DNA of 64,000 nucleotides from Pseudobutyrivibrio xylanivorans (GCF_008935055.1 NZ_CP043028.1:3130501-3194500), one strand, 5' to 3'. Numbered from the stretch's first letter, positions 9,278 to 19,650 are shown. Program-made: numbers and translations. Notes: generated by a model from the letters alone, not told the origin.

Positions 9278-9441
9278 GTCGAATCCCCACAAAACCGCAG
9301 ATTACAACAACTAGCTTGTATACATTATACATTCGGGGTAATATCAATATTCATTATTCACAGAAGTTTCATATTAATTCCTAATAACCCATGTTGCACA
9401 ACTGATAAAGATAAAGAACATATTCACTTGAAAAAGGGCGC

Positions 9442-9477
9442 AAAAAAGCGGCCCTCTGAGGTTATCAAAGAGCCGCT
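9442..9477 (-). terminator. Terminator of the chemotaxis receptor gene
   Basis: On the minus strand AGCGGC-TCT pairs with AGA-GG-GCCGCT and is followed by six T residues. The rest of 9278-9513 between the flanking genes holds nothing else recognised. Confidence 0.75.
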
Positions 9478-9513
9478 GAGTACACATTGTATTTAAGGAT
9501 TATGCCATGTGCG

Positions 9514-11559
9514 CTATTCGGTTTCGTCGTCCTTGAAGAATGAGATTTCTTCGTTGAGCTTGACTGCGATGTCCTTCAGGTCGTCTGCTGAGTTTGCAAG
9601 ACTTGAAACTGTAGCAGAAAGCTCCTGAACAGATGCGCCTGTTGTCTCTGATGATGCTGCATTCTCTTCAGAGATAGCTGAAAGTGATGACATGGCATCG
9701 GAAACAACTTCATTAGAGGTTACGCAAGTGCTTGCTCCACCAGCGATGTCGCGTACACCGTTAACTGTTCCATTGATGTCTGCGAGCATTCCGTTAACTG
9801 ACTCAAGGGTTCCTCCGATAGCATCCTGCTGCTCCAAGTTACCCTGCTTTACAAGGTTTGCTGCGGCAACGGCTGCCTCAGACTGCTTAAGTAGAACATC
9901 CATCTGTGTTCTGATATCCTGAGCCATGCTGTCTGAATCATCAGCAAGCTTTCTGATTTCCTCAGCAACAACTGCGAAACCCTTGCCTGCTTCACCAGCT
10001 CTGGCTGCCTCAATCGAAGCATTAAGTGAAAGAAGGTTTGTCTGTGAAGCGATTCCTGAAATGCCTTCTACGCTCTCATTGATGCTTGTAACAGCATCCT
10101 TGGTTGCAGAAATTGTTCTGGCAATCTCTTCAATCTTAGCAGTCATATCACTACTTGAATCCTGAAGATTGAGAAGTGACTTGCTAGAGGTTTCTGAAGC
10201 TTCCTTCATCTTGCCTGCAAGGCTCTCCATATTATCTGTTGAAGTCTGAACGCCTGCAACGGCATCGGTAATCTTACCAACATTCTCTGCTGCTTCCTGA
10301 ATTTCCTCAGCCTGCTGAACTGCACCAGTTGCAATTTCCTGAACTGCATTTGCAACTGTATCTGTTGTTGCTGCAATCTGATTTGCCATATCAGCCAAAT
10401 CCTCAGAGGATGTGGTAACTGTGGCTGCTGAATGCTTGATAGCAGCAACTATACTTCCTAATCTATCGATAACGGAGTTTGTACTACGTACGATTTCGCC
10501 AAATTCATCCTTACGTCCTGCGAAGCCATCAATCTTCTTAAAGCGACCATCTGCCAGCTGTGAAATTGAAGCATTAACAGCCACGATTGGCTTTGTAAAG
10601 CTTGTAGCAACAACAAGTGAAATAATAATAGCAATTATCAAAAGTACAACACCAACAAGGATGATTGTTAATGCTGACTTCTGTGCAGATGCCATGATAA
10701 TTGAATTTGCCTCTGAAGCGGCTACAATGTATCCACTGGTCGGTTCACGAACCCATGACATATATGTAAGGCCACTGTCAAATTCAGAAGTGATTACGCC
10801 TGATGACTCAGAGGATGTCATGAACTCAAAAGCACTCATATCGTACTCTTCTTCTGCACTAATCTCGAACTGAGCATGAGCAACCATCATACCCTTTGTA
10901 TCACAGATAAAACCATCATCAATATTGGCTGCTAAGAATTCATGGAGATTATTCAAATCAAAGCTTCGCTGAATTGTGCCAATGACCTTTGAACCAGTTT
11001 TATCGTAAATAGGTACGCAGATAATTGTAATACGAGTTCCCTTCGACTTACTAACTACTACATCAGAAATTGCTGGTTTTCCTGTAGTTGTTGCCTCTTG
11101 GAAATATTCACGGTCAGAAATATTTGCAAGCTCGGCATGATCAGTTCTGTATATCTGATCGCCTGTTATCCTTGACAAAATAACACTATCATTCCCATCA
11201 TTAATAATGGTATTCATTGTATCCATGGCTGCAGAAATAGCAGAATCTGGAATAACCTGCTCCTCTGTACCATATGTTTCAAGATACTCTACAGTACTAG
11301 GCGCAGTAGCAAAGGTCTGCAGACACATAAGGTTTTCACCTACTGTCTCAGAAAACTCTGTTTCAATCAATCTTGCATTAGATGACAAAATCTTCAGAGC
11401 GTCCTCTTTATCCTTGTTAGTTGAATTTCGGTAGCTAACAAGAATAGCGATAATCAAAGGTACAGCAACTAACAAGCCCATCAACAAAATAAGCTTAGTC
11501 TTGATACTGTCCATAAAACTAATTGAATCTGATGCTTGGTCTTTTGGCTTTTTTCCCAT
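9514..11559 (-). CDS. Methyl-accepting chemotaxis protein with dCache sensor
   Basis: About 681 residues. A membrane helix near residues 20-45 and a second near 298-322 enclose a 250-residue extracellular double-Cache domain; a HAMP segment follows (about 323-375) and then the cytoplasmic signalling hairpin whose tip carries the canonical [27 protein letters not shown] stretch, broken here only as a description of residues about 515-540. It would signal to a CheA/CheW complex; no che genes are in the window. The ATG at 11559 is chosen because AAGGAGG lies six bases before it; the longer frame to 11583 has no such site. It has its own terminator downstream. Confidence 0.92.
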   Translation of the reverse strand: MGKKPKDQASDSISFMDSIKTKLILLMGLLVAVPLIIAILVSYRNSTNKDKEDALKILSSNARLIETEFSETVGENLMCLQTFATAPSTVEYLETYGTEEQVIPDSAISAAMDTMNTIINDGNDSVILSRITGDQIYRTDHAELANISDREYFQEATTTGKPAISDVVVSKSKGTRITIICVPIYDKTGSKVIGTIQRSFDLNNLHEFLAANIDDGFICDTKGMMVAHAQFEISAEEEYDMSAFEFMTSSESSGVITSEFDSGLTYMSWVREPTSGYIVAASEANSIIMASAQKSALTIILVGVVLLIIAIIISLVVATSFTKPIVAVNASISQLADGRFKKIDGFAGRKDEFGEIVRSTNSVIDRLGSIVAAIKHSAATVTTSSEDLADMANQIAATTDTVANAVQEIATGAVQQAEEIQEAAENVGKITDAVAGVQTSTDNMESLAGKMKEASETSSKSLLNLQDSSSDMTAKIEEIARTISATKDAVTSINESVEGISGIASQTNLLSLNASIEAARAGEAGKGFAVVAEEIRKLADDSDSMAQDIRTQMDVLLKQSEAAVAAANLVKQGNLEQQDAIGGTLESVNGMLADINGTVNGVRDIAGGASTCVTSNEVVSDAMSSLSAISEENAASSETTGASVQELSATVSSLANSADDLKDIAVKLNEEISFFKDDETE

Positions 11560-11819
11560 AGCGTCCTCCTTAATATCTATCAATTATCATCCTTAAAGAA
11601 TGAAATTACCTCTAATCAACCTCCTGAAAAACTTAGATGATATTGGACAATACATTGCTGTACATAGTCCTATACTGAATTTTATAACAAAGGCCAGCTC
11701 ATATTGTGTAACAATTGTTAAGATTTTGTATTTTTTTTCTGTATATTCTTATTTAATTCACAGCTGGATGCTATTATGAGCTTACTTGATGGTGAAAATT
11801 ATAGTGGCGAGGTAGCAAA

Positions 11820-11978
11820 ATGGAGCATAAGCATGGAACTGAAACCTATATCAGTGATACAGGTTTCATCGAAGACGATACAACAAAGCAGGCACGCTTT
11901 TTCGTTGGCCTGTGCCATACTCTATCATTATTACTGGCCATACTAGGGATAATCGCATTTATAAAGGGAAATTTTTAG
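11820..11978 (+). CDS. Small single-helix membrane protein upstream of the K+ channel
   Basis: A 52-residue frame starting ATGGAGCAT with a GAGGT site seven bases upstream. The first 26 residues are polar and acidic; residues about 27-48 form one hydrophobic helix (FFVGLCHTLSLLLAILGIIAF), ending KGNF. Its TAG stop is immediately followed by the ATG of the channel gene, so the two would be translated together. An overlapping frame from 11776 to about 11944 has no ribosome site and a less coherent composition. The protein is unrecognised; an accessory role to the channel is only a positional guess. Confidence 0.5.
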   Translation: MEHKHGTETYISDTGFIEDDTTKQARFFVGLCHTLSLLLAILGIIAFIKGNF

Positions 11979-12716
11979 ATGAAATCAGACTATAATTTCA
12001 AAAAAAGAGTTTATGAAGTAATAGAAGTATCCAGGATGGGCGACCTCTCCAGCCGCGCCTATGATGTTTTGATGACCACCGCTATAATTGTTGGTCTGGT
12101 TCCTTTGACTCTAAAGGGAAACAGCAGATATACAATTCTTATTGATATTTTCACAAGTGCATTGTTTCTAGTGGACTACATTGCCAGGGTTTACACTGCC
12201 GATTACAAAATGGGCTACGAAAATTATAAAGCATACATTGCCTATATCTTCACTCCACTGGCAATCTTTGATCTGCTTTCGATTATTCCTGTGATTTATA
12301 TCTTTCTGCCAGTGTCATCAATCATTGGATTGCTGCGTCTCTTTAGAATCTTTCGTGTTCTGAAGCTGGTAAGATATTCAAAAACGATGGTTATCATCTC
12401 GAATGTAATTCGAAAGGTAAAAAAACAGCTTCTCGCAGTACTAATACTGATTATTGTATATATTTTCGTTGCCGCTATGCTGATTTTCCAGTTGGAGCCA
12501 AATCTTTTCTCCAGCTTCTTTGATGCCCTATATTGGGCAACAATCTCAATAACAACAATAGGCTACGGGGATATTTTCCCAGTTACACCTGTGGGCAGAT
12601 TCATCACAATGATATCTGCTCTGGTTGGCATGGCTGTAATCGCCTTGCCTACTGGTATCATCACCGCAGCCTATATGCAGGAAATCACAAAAAAGAAATC
12701 CAAGTACGAGCTTTAA
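11979..12716 (+). CDS. Voltage-gated-type potassium channel (ion transporter family)
   Basis: A 245-residue six-helix channel subunit. Helix S4 carries the repeated Arg pattern LRLFRIFRVLKLVRYSK (about 124-142), and the pore loop contains TTIGYGDIFP (about 190-200), the K+ selectivity filter. It forms tetramers in the cytoplasmic membrane; there is no C-terminal RCK domain, only a short basic tail. The start directly abuts the stop of the small upstream frame. It converges on trpG with 16 bp between the stops and no evident terminator. Confidence 0.9.
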   Translation: MKSDYNFKKRVYEVIEVSRMGDLSSRAYDVLMTTAIIVGLVPLTLKGNSRYTILIDIFTSALFLVDYIARVYTADYKMGYENYKAYIAYIFTPLAIFDLLSIIPVIYIFLPVSSIIGLLRLFRIFRVLKLVRYSKTMVIISNVIRKVKKQLLAVLILIIVYIFVAAMLIFQLEPNLFSSFFDALYWATISITTIGYGDIFPVTPVGRFITMISALVGMAVIALPTGIITAAYMQEITKKKSKYEL

Positions 12717-12732
12717 TTATATATTGTAAAAA

Positions 12733-13299
12733 CTACGCCAAGAAAAAGTTCTTAAGCATAACTTTGCCATCAGGTGTAAGAATTGACTCTGGATGGAACT
12801 GTAAACCGTAGATTTCGTAGTCTTCATGCTTTACAGCCATTATCTCCCCATCCTCTGTAACAGCAACTGGCTTTAGCTTGCTTGGAAGCGTCTGCCCTTC
12901 TGCAGCTAGAGAATGATAGCGCGCCACCTTGATATATTTTGGCAAATCTTTGAATATCTTGCAGTTCTCATCTATCTGCACCTCTGACTGTTTGCCGTGC
13001 ATAAGCTCCTTTGCATAGGTAATTGTTGCACCGAAGGTCTCGCAAATTGCCTGATGTCCAAGACATACGCCAAGAATTGGAATCTTTCCCGCAAAATGCG
13101 CAATCACATCCTCACAGATTCCAGCCTCTATTGGCCTTCCAGGCCCTGGAGAAATAATAATGTGACTTGGTGCAAGCTTTTCAATATCGCAAATGCGTAA
13201 TTCGTCATTACGAACCACCTTGATATCAGAATTAATCTCACCTATCAGCTGATACAGATTGTAGGAAAAGCTATCGTAATTATCAATCAGTAATATCAT
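12733..13299 (-). CDS. trpG: Anthranilate synthase component II (glutamine amidotransferase)
   Basis: A 188-residue class I glutaminase that feeds ammonia to TrpE. The nucleophile Cys is in GVCLGHQAI (about residue 79), the oxyanion loop in SPGPGRP (about 50), and the His-Glu pair in FHPES near residue 168. Start overlaps the trpE stop by four bases (ATGA), so it is translationally coupled. It is the last gene of the trp operon here. The same glutaminase could in principle serve p-aminobenzoate synthesis, but no pab partner is present. Confidence 0.93.
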   Translation of the reverse strand: MILLIDNYDSFSYNLYQLIGEINSDIKVVRNDELRICDIEKLAPSHIIISPGPGRPIEAGICEDVIAHFAGKIPILGVCLGHQAICETFGATITYAKELMHGKQSEVQIDENCKIFKDLPKYIKVARYHSLAAEGQTLPSKLKPVAVTEDGEIMAVKHEDYEIYGLQFHPESILTPDGKVMLKNFFLA

Positions 13300-14741
13300 T
13301 CCAAGCCTCCCTCTGCTGCCTTCACTGCATTTACAACAGCCTTTGCTTTATTTATGCACTCCTCAGCCTCTTTTTCAGGAACCGAATCAAAAACAATTCC
13401 AGCACCAGAGCGTATGCAGATACTGTCCTTCTTTTTGTACACAAGACGAATGGCAATGCAAACATCAAGATTTCCTGTGAAATCAATATAACCCAAAGCT
13501 CCGCCATAGATGCCTCTCTTACTTTGCTCAAGCTCCTCAATAATCTGGCAGGCTCTGAACTTTGGCGCCCCCGACAAGGTTCCAGCTGGAAGAATCGCAT
13601 CCACAGCATCTATTACATCCTTATCATCAGCCAGTTCTCCAACCACCGTAGAGCCTATATGCATTACATGGGAGTAGCGCTCTATTCCCATATACTTTTC
13701 AACTTTTACTGAACCAAGCCTGCTGATTTTGCCAATATCGTTCCTGCCAAGGTCCACCAGCATATTATGCTCTGCCCTTTCCTTTTCATCTGCGAGCAGC
13801 TCATTTTCAAGAGCCTCATCCTCTGCCTGCGTCTTGCCTCTTGGCCTGGTTCCTGCAAGAGGAAATGTACTTACCTTCTTCTGCTCCACCTTCACAAGAG
13901 TCTCTGGCGAAGCGCCAGCAATCTCAATATCTTCACTTGTAAAATAAAACATATATGGCGAAGGATTTGTAGCTCTAAGTAATCGATAGGTGTCAAACAG
14001 ACTTCCCTTTGCCTTTGCACTAAGGGGATTTGAGAGCACCACCTGGAAGATATCACCTTCCTTTATGTACTGCTTTGCCTTCACCACCATCTGGCCATAC
14101 TCTTCATTCGTAAATTTAGGCTTAATCTCTGATTCCAGCTTTAATGGCTCGAAATTCTTCTTTTCGCCTGTCTTTAAAAGATCCTTAATCTCCTCTAAAC
14201 GCTTCTTCGCATCCTCGTATGCCTTTTCAATTGTTGAATCCGCGCCATCTTTCAGCATGATTCCTGTAATCAGATAAATCTTTTGCTTGTAATTATCAAA
14301 GGCGATGACATCGTTAAAGAGCATCAAGTCCATATCCTTGAAGTCATCATCACCATGATTCTCAAGCTTAAGCTTTGGCTCGCTGTACTTGATGTAGTCA
14401 TAGGAAAAATATCCCACCAGCCCACCTGTAAAGGTTGGAAGCTGGGGAATTGTTGGTGATTTGTGGGCAGCTATCACCTTTCGAAGAATCTCCCCTGGGT
14501 GTTCATCTGCATCAACAGCCGTAATCTCCTCTGTCGGCTCAAATCCAAGGAAGGAATATCTTCCCCAGGTCTCGCTCTGGCTGGCGCTCTCAAGTAAAAA
14601 ACACTGATGACTTGCATTCCTTAAAATTCTGACAGCCTCTATGGTTGTAAGACAGTCAGAAAGCATCTCAATTGCTACAGGAACTCGTTTATACTCTCCG
14701 CTTGCTGCATATTTCTTTACTTCTTCTAAACTAGGAAACAT
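13296..14741 (-). CDS. trpE: Anthranilate synthase component I
   Basis: A 481-residue chorismate-utilising enzyme that makes anthranilate with TrpG. The N-terminal part carries the Trp feedback site pattern LLESASQSETWGRYSF (about 48-63); the C-terminal half has AGASPETLV, PLAGTRPRG, the conserved GTLSGAPK and GAGIVFDS motifs. Presence of the LLES element favours TrpE over PabB. Its start lies inside the end of trpA (11-base overlap) with GAGG as the ribosome site. In most Firmicutes trpEG lead the operon; here they are at its far end. Confidence 0.94.
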   Translation of the reverse strand: MFPSLEEVKKYAASGEYKRVPVAIEMLSDCLTTIEAVRILRNASHQCFLLESASQSETWGRYSFLGFEPTEEITAVDADEHPGEILRKVIAAHKSPTIPQLPTFTGGLVGYFSYDYIKYSEPKLKLENHGDDDFKDMDLMLFNDVIAFDNYKQKIYLITGIMLKDGADSTIEKAYEDAKKRLEEIKDLLKTGEKKNFEPLKLESEIKPKFTNEEYGQMVVKAKQYIKEGDIFQVVLSNPLSAKAKGSLFDTYRLLRATNPSPYMFYFTSEDIEIAGASPETLVKVEQKKVSTFPLAGTRPRGKTQAEDEALENELLADEKERAEHNMLVDLGRNDIGKISRLGSVKVEKYMGIERYSHVMHIGSTVVGELADDKDVIDAVDAILPAGTLSGAPKFRACQIIEELEQSKRGIYGGALGYIDFTGNLDVCIAIRLVYKKKDSICIRSGAGIVFDSVPEKEAEECINKAKAVVNAVKAAEGGLE

Positions 14742-15507
14742 AGTATGCCTCTTTCATATGTCTAACAAATTTCCCTACATGCTCTGGTGCCTCTTTGCCA
14801 TGCTCTGCAATCACACGTACAATTGCCGAACCTACAATCGCTCCATCAGAAATGCTTGCCATCTCAGCAGCCTGCTCCGGTGTTGATATTCCAAAGCCAA
14901 CAGCACATGGCACATCAGTGTTCTTTCGAACTCTCTCCACGAGACTCTTGATATTTCCATTAAGCTCTGCTCTTGTGCCTGTAACCCCAAGGCTTGAGAC
15001 AATATAGATGAAGCCCTTGGCATCAGCTGTGATGGTGTCAATTCTATCCTCAGAGGTAGGGGCAATCATTGAAATGAATTCTACATCGTATTCTTCAGCA
15101 ACATCTTCAAATTCAGCCTTTTCCTCAAAAGGTACATCCGGCAAAATAATTCCGCAGATTCCAGTTTCCTTGCATCTCTTGAAAAATCTCTCGCTTCCAT
15201 AGGAATAAACAACATTTGCATAGGTCATGAAAACAAGAGGAACATCCACCTGACCGCTAACCTCACCTACCATTTCAAACACATCGTCAGTAGTGATTTT
15301 ATTGGCAAGGGCTCTGATATTAGCCTCCATAATTACTGGTCCCTCTGCTGTAGGATCAGAAAATGGAATACCAAGCTCAATCAAATCAGCTCCATTGTCA
15401 GCAAGCTCCTTGATTATCTTTTTTGTGGTATCAAGGTCAGGATCTCCACAGGTTATGAATGGCACAAATGCCTTTTTGTTCTCGAATGCTTTTGTAATCT
15501 TACTCAT
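14731..15507 (-). CDS. trpA: Tryptophan synthase alpha subunit
   Basis: 258 residues from the ATG at 15507, chosen because GGGGAGG lies six bases upstream; the longer frame begins inside trpB. It is a TIM barrel with catalytic Glu in [16 protein letters not shown] (about 49) and Asp in the same loop, plus the flexible loop around GVTGTRAEL. It cleaves indole-3-glycerol phosphate and passes indole to the TrpB part of the neighbouring fusion protein. It overlaps the trpF/B stop by eight bases and is itself overlapped by trpE, a tightly coupled arrangement. Confidence 0.94.
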   Translation of the reverse strand: MSKITKAFENKKAFVPFITCGDPDLDTTKKIIKELADNGADLIELGIPFSDPTAEGPVIMEANIRALANKITTDDVFEMVGEVSGQVDVPLVFMTYANVVYSYGSERFFKRCKETGICGIILPDVPFEEKAEFEDVAEEYDVEFISMIAPTSEDRIDTITADAKGFIYIVSSLGVTGTRAELNGNIKSLVERVRKNTDVPCAVGFGISTPEQAAEMASISDGAIVGSAIVRVIAEHGKEAPEHVGKFVRHMKEAYYVS

Positions 15508-17293
15508 GGATGTCCTCCCCTCTGTATCTGGCAATTGCTGCGCAATCCTTGTCGCCTCTTCCTGATACAGTAACTATAATAATCTGATCCTTTTTCATTG
15601 TTGGAGCAAGCTTTCTGGCGTAAGCAATAGCATGACTGCTTTCGATTGCTGCGATGATTCCCTCAGTTCTTGCGATATATTCAAATGCCTCAACAGCCTC
15701 AACATCTGTTACAGGCACATACTCTGCTCTTCCAATATCGTGAAGATATGCGTGCTCTGGTCCAACTCCCGGATAATCAAGTCCTGCTGAAATAGAATAA
15801 ACCGGAGCAATCTGACCGTATTCATCCTGACAGAAATATGACTTCATGCCGTGGAAAATACCAACCTTTCCAGTATTTACAGTTGCCGCTGTCTCAAATG
15901 TATCAATTCCTCGACCTGCTGCCTCGCAACCTATAAGTCGAACCCCCTCATCACCTATATAATGATAGAAGGAACCCATTGCATTGCTGCCACCGCCAAC
16001 GCAGGCGATTACAGCATCAGGAAGTCTGCCCTCCTTTTCAAGTATCTGCTGACGTGACTCTCTTGAAATCACTGCCTGGAAATCTCGCACGATTGTTGGG
16101 AATGGATGTGGTCCCATAACCGAACCAAGGCAATAATGTGTGTCATCGATTCTTGTTGTCCACTCTCTCATGCACTCAGACACGGCATCCTTAAGTGTTG
16201 CCGTGCCGCTTGTAACGGGAATAACATCTGCGCCAAGAAGCTTCATTCGATATACGTTAAGTGCCTGACGCTCTGTATCCTCCTTGCCCATGAAAATTAC
16301 ACATTCCATATCAAGGAGTGCTGCCGCTGTTGCTGTTGCCACACCATGCTGTCCTGCACCTGTCTCTGCGATAAGTCTTGTTTTGCCCATCTTCTTTGCA
16401 AGAAGTGCCTGGCCAAGCACATTGTTAATCTTGTGGGAACCAGTATGATTTAAATCCTCACGCTTGAGATAAATCTTTGCGCCACCTAAGTCCTCAGTCA
16501 TCTTCTTTGCATAATATAAAAGGCTTGGTCTGCCTGCATAATCATCAAGAAGCTCCTTCAGCTCACGATTAAATTCAGGGTCATCCTTATAGTGATTATA
16601 GGCCTCCTCAAGCTCATTTACTGCATTCATAAGAGTTTCAGGAATATACTGACCACCATGAATTCCAAATCTGCCTTTGCTCTTTACCACCTTGCTTTCC
16701 TCTCTTACCGCCTTTACGAATTCCTTCATCTTCTGTCCATCCTTAAGCTTGTCGGTCTCGATGCCAGAGCTGACATCCACACCGTATGGCTTTGTCACCT
16801 CGATTGCCTTTGCCACATTCTCCTGATTGAGGCCACCAGCCAAAATAAAAGGTCTCTCAATATAGGTAAGTAACTTCCAATCCTCAAGAGTTTTTCCATC
16901 TCCATTTCCTGCATCAAACATAATCATGTCCGCGCTGGACTTTTCAGCCTTGATTAATTCCTCTGGAGAATTTGCCTTGAAGGTCTTAATTACAGGAATG
17001 TTGTTATCCATCAGTTCCTTAATGTAATCCTCATCCTCGTTACCATGAAGCTGAGCCACATCGATAATGTTCTCCTGAAAAAGTTCCTCAACCTCCTTGG
17101 CTGGAGCATCCACGAAAACTCCAACAGCCTTAATCTCAGGGTTCAGCATGCTCTTAAGCTTCTTCGCCTGATTACGGCTTACCTTTCTTCTGCTTTTATC
17201 ATAAAAAACGAATCCAACATATTCTGGCTTCAGCTCATTTGCCTTTTTGATATCTGCCTCTCTTGTGAGACCACAAAGCTTAATTGTTGTCAT
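15500..17293 (-). CDS. trpFB: Fused phosphoribosylanthranilate isomerase - tryptophan synthase beta chain
   Basis: One 597-residue frame. Residues 1-200 are TrpF: catalytic Cys in KLCGLT, VGFVF, LHGNE, the acidic FDAGNG, and phosphate-binding GVDVSSGIE. Residues about 205-597 are TrpB: opening [17 protein letters not shown] lysine in [10 protein letters not shown], the GGGSNA phosphate loop and SGRGDKD near the end. The joint is a short basic stretch (ESKVVKSKG). The two enzymes catalyse steps three and, with TrpA, five. Fusions of TrpF are usually to TrpC; TrpF-TrpB is uncommon. The reading frame shows no break, so this is not an assembly of two genes by misreading alone. Confidence 0.93.
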   Translation of the reverse strand: MTTIKLCGLTREADIKKANELKPEYVGFVFYDKSRRKVSRNQAKKLKSMLNPEIKAVGVFVDAPAKEVEELFQENIIDVAQLHGNEDEDYIKELMDNNIPVIKTFKANSPEELIKAEKSSADMIMFDAGNGDGKTLEDWKLLTYIERPFILAGGLNQENVAKAIEVTKPYGVDVSSGIETDKLKDGQKMKEFVKAVREESKVVKSKGRFGIHGGQYIPETLMNAVNELEEAYNHYKDDPEFNRELKELLDDYAGRPSLLYYAKKMTEDLGGAKIYLKREDLNHTGSHKINNVLGQALLAKKMGKTRLIAETGAGQHGVATATAAALLDMECVIFMGKEDTERQALNVYRMKLLGADVIPVTSGTATLKDAVSECMREWTTRIDDTHYCLGSVMGPHPFPTIVRDFQAVISRESRQQILEKEGRLPDAVIACVGGGSNAMGSFYHYIGDEGVRLIGCEAAGRGIDTFETAATVNTGKVGIFHGMKSYFCQDEYGQIAPVYSISAGLDYPGVGPEHAYLHDIGRAEYVPVTDVEAVEAFEYIARTEGIIAAIESSHAIAYARKLAPTMKKDQIIIVTVSGRGDKDCAAIARYRGEDIHE

Positions 17294-17317
17294 ATCATTA
17301 TCCTTTCTAAAACTATC

Positions 17318-18094
17318 CTAGCCTTTAAGTTCTTTCAGCTTTTCTGTCTTATTTTCAGCCCTCATCAGTGTCTCGCCTATGAGAACTGCATCTATTCCTA
17401 CTTTTCGAAGCTCATTCACATCTTCTGCATTCTTTATTCCACTTTCTGATACAAAAATAACGTCACCAGGAATAAGATTTCTAAGCCTCTTACTGTTTTC
17501 CGTATCTACAGAAAAATCCTTGAGATTGCGGTTGTTTACGCCGATTAATCTAGCCCCTACTCTAATAGCAATTCCTATTTCTACCTCGTCATGGGCTTCC
17601 ACCAGTGCGCTTAAGCCCAGCATATCGCATATACGAATATAATGTGCCAGTTGCTCCTCTGAGAGGATTGAACAAATCAAAAGTACTGCTGATGCTCCAA
17701 GAAGCTTTGCCTCATAAATCATATATTCATCTACCACAAAGTCCTTTCTGATAACTGGAACGTGTACCGTATTTACGATATTCTTTAAATACTCGTCACT
17801 TCCTAAAAACCACTTTGGCTCTGTGAGAACTGAAATGCAATCCGCCCCAGCTGTCTCATAATCCTTTGCTATTTGAAGGTAATCAAATTCTTCAGCTATA
17901 ATTCCCTTTGACGGAGATGCCTTTTTACATTCGCAAATAAAAGCTATATCTCCCTTTACCAGAGCCTTTTCGAAGGATAAATTTCCCTTTGGAAGCTTGT
18001 AGGCTTCCTTTTTTATCTGCTCAAGGGATTTTTCCTCCTTTGCTCTGGCTACTCGTTCCTTTGTGTATTCTGCAATTTCATCTAGGATAGTCAT
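17318..18094 (-). CDS. trpC: Indole-3-glycerol phosphate synthase
   Basis: A 258-residue TIM-barrel enzyme that decarboxylates and cyclises CdRP. Catalytic Lys/Glu signature ECKKASPSKG is at about 52-61, the second Lys in IRKDFVVDEYMIYEA (about 111), and the phosphate site around GVNNRNL and SESGI. It sits 16 bp after trpD and 24 bp before trpF/B in one transcription unit. Confidence 0.94.
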   Translation of the reverse strand: MTILDEIAEYTKERVARAKEEKSLEQIKKEAYKLPKGNLSFEKALVKGDIAFICECKKASPSKGIIAEEFDYLQIAKDYETAGADCISVLTEPKWFLGSDEYLKNIVNTVHVPVIRKDFVVDEYMIYEAKLLGASAVLLICSILSEEQLAHYIRICDMLGLSALVEAHDEVEIGIAIRVGARLIGVNNRNLKDFSVDTENSKRLRNLIPGDVIFVSESGIKNAEDVNELRKVGIDAVLIGETLMRAENKTEKLKELKG

Positions 18095-18110
18095 TTCTTA
18101 TCTCCTGTCT

Positions 18111-19175
18111 CTAGCAAGCTCCTGCCTTTGAATCCGCTGGGTTAACCTCATCTTCCTTTATCTCATTGCTTACTAAAATGAATGTTTCTAAGGTTTCAAG
18201 CGCTTTTCCTGAATCAATAATCTCAGCAGCAAGCTTAATACCATCAGCAAAGCTGTCAACCTTCCTTCCAATGTAAAGGGCTGCACCTGCGTTCATCAGA
18301 ACTGCATTTCTCTTTGGTCCCTGTGCTCCACCAAGAATCTCTCTTGTGATTCTAGCATTCTCCTCAGGTGTTCCACCTTTTAAATCATCCTTGGTGCACT
18401 TTTCAAATCCGAAAAGTTCAGGCTCAACTGTGTATGTCTTATACTCACCATTTTCAAACTCGCAAATCTTTGTTGGTGCGCTCATTGAAATCTCATCAAG
18501 CTTGTCCATTCCATATACAACCATTCCACGCTTAACTCCAAGGCTTGTGAGAACTCTTGCAAGCGGCTCCACCAAATATTCGTCATATACTCCAAGAAGC
18601 TGCATTGATGGTGTTGCTGGATTTGTAAGTGGTCCTAAAATATTGAAAACTGTTCTGAATCCAAGCTCTTTTCTAATAGCTCCTACATACTTCATTGATG
18701 TGTGATACTTCTGAGCGAAGAAGAAGCACATGCCTACTTTATCCAAAAGCTCAACACATTTTTCTGGATCCTGTGCTATGTTTACGCCAAGTGCCTCAAG
18801 ACAATCAGCTGTTCCACAAAGTGAAGAAGCTGCTCTGTTACCATGCTTTGCAACCTTCATACCAGCAGCTGCAGCTACAAGTGCTGAGGTTGTTGAAATG
18901 TTAAAGCTGTGGGCATTGTCTCCACCAGTTCCAACTATTTCAAACACATCCATTCCTGTCTCGACCTTCAATGCATACTCTCTCATTGCTGCCGCGCAGC
19001 CTGCGATTTCATCTATAGTCTCAGCCTTGGCACTCTTTGTAGATAACGCTGCCAGAAAGGCTGCGTTCTGAGTTGGAGAAGTTTCCCCTCCCATAATCTC
19101 ATTCATTACTGCGTAAGCCTCATCATATGTGAGGTCCTCTTTGTTTACAATCTTTACAATAGCTTCCTTAATCAT
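18111..19175 (-). CDS. trpD: Anthranilate phosphoribosyltransferase
   Basis: 354 residues from the ATG at 19175, supported by AAAGGAGAG seven bases upstream. A longer frame to 19235 runs through a conserved hairpin and is rejected as the start. Motifs: GTGGD (PRPP pyrophosphate loop, about 83), KHGNRAASS (about 110), and NILGPLTNP near 175. It is the first structural gene of the operon, following the T-box leader. No TrpG fusion is present; trpG is separate at the operon end. Confidence 0.94.
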   Translation of the reverse strand: MIKEAIVKIVNKEDLTYDEAYAVMNEIMGGETSPTQNAAFLAALSTKSAKAETIDEIAGCAAAMREYALKVETGMDVFEIVGTGGDNAHSFNISTTSALVAAAAGMKVAKHGNRAASSLCGTADCLEALGVNIAQDPEKCVELLDKVGMCFFFAQKYHTSMKYVGAIRKELGFRTVFNILGPLTNPATPSMQLLGVYDEYLVEPLARVLTSLGVKRGMVVYGMDKLDEISMSAPTKICEFENGEYKTYTVEPELFGFEKCTKDDLKGGTPEENARITREILGGAQGPKRNAVLMNAGAALYIGRKVDSFADGIKLAAEIIDSGKALETLETFILVSNEIKEDEVNPADSKAGAC

Positions 19176-19196
19176 CTTTTCTCTCCTTTTCACTCC

Positions 19197-19283
19197 GCCA
19201 GTTACACTTACAAGCCTTGGTATTACTCCGGTCATCTTAGAATGTTTCCCTTGAGTAATACCAAGAGCTTGTCAGCTACTGGC
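19197..19283 (-). ncRNA. Structured leader element, copy 1 (between T-box and trpD)
   Basis: On the minus strand three nested helices form around a conserved apical loop: GCCAGT with ACTGGC, ACAAGC with GCTTGT, and a 13-bp helix CTTGGTATTACTC with GAGTAATACCAAG; the loop contains GGGAAACATT and CCGG. A second copy lies at 62010-62092 in front of another gene. The loops and the joining strands (AGC on the left, AAGTGTA-type on the right) are conserved while helices differ in a pairing-preserving way. It ends 21 bases before the trpD start. I cannot match it to a riboswitch class I know. Confidence 0.65.
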
Positions 19284-19320
19284 TCATCAAAAAACTTCCT
19301 GTACGCTTGACGCCCCAAAT

Positions 19321-19615
19321 AAAAAAGCCCTTGATAGAAACCTATAAATTATAGTTTCTACCAAGGACGAAAATTCTTTTCCGCGGTGCCACCTTGATTC
19401 ATGATTGCTCATGCGCTTACAGGATACCAACATATCCATGACAACTAACGTATGCCCTACGTCGTGCAATACTCTAATGATAATTCATTATTTCCTCACG
19501 CCCTCAGGAGTCCATTCCCAAATCACTATCTTACTGCATCCCACCATCGCAGCTCTCTATAAAGCATCATGAAGAGGTACTCCTCTCCCTCATCGGTTTA
19601 ACACTTTATTAAGTT
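19321..19615 (-). promoter_or_regulatory. Tryptophan-specific T-box leader
   Basis: The minus-strand leader has the T-box core AAGGTGGCACCGCGG at 19381-19395, an upstream Stem I with the GGAGT...ACTCC closing arms, and a specifier candidate TGG at 19512-19514 in the context GAA-TGG-A, matching tRNA-Trp. A terminator hairpin (19329-19366, CCTTGGTAGAAAC with its complement) followed by GCTTTTTT competes with the antiterminator AAGG...CCTT pairing. Uncharged tRNA-Trp would therefore allow read-through into trpD-C-F/B-A-E-G. Confidence 0.93.
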
Positions 19616-19621
19616 GAAGTA

Positions 19622-19650
19622 ACTATAGCATTACAATTAGTCAGTGTCAA
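19622..19650 (-). promoter_or_regulatory. Promoter of the trp operon
   Basis: TTGACA (19645-19650) and TATAGT (19622-19627) separated by 17 bp on the minus strand, ending just before the T-box leader. Transcription would start near 19615. Confidence 0.85.

Noticed and set aside
10412..10873. Long frame antisense to the chemotaxis receptor
   Set aside because: Mirror of a well-supported gene, no ribosome site, no recognisable domain.
19176..19235. N-terminal extension of trpD
   Set aside because: Runs through the structured leader; the ATG at 19175 has a good ribosome site and matches the family N-terminus.
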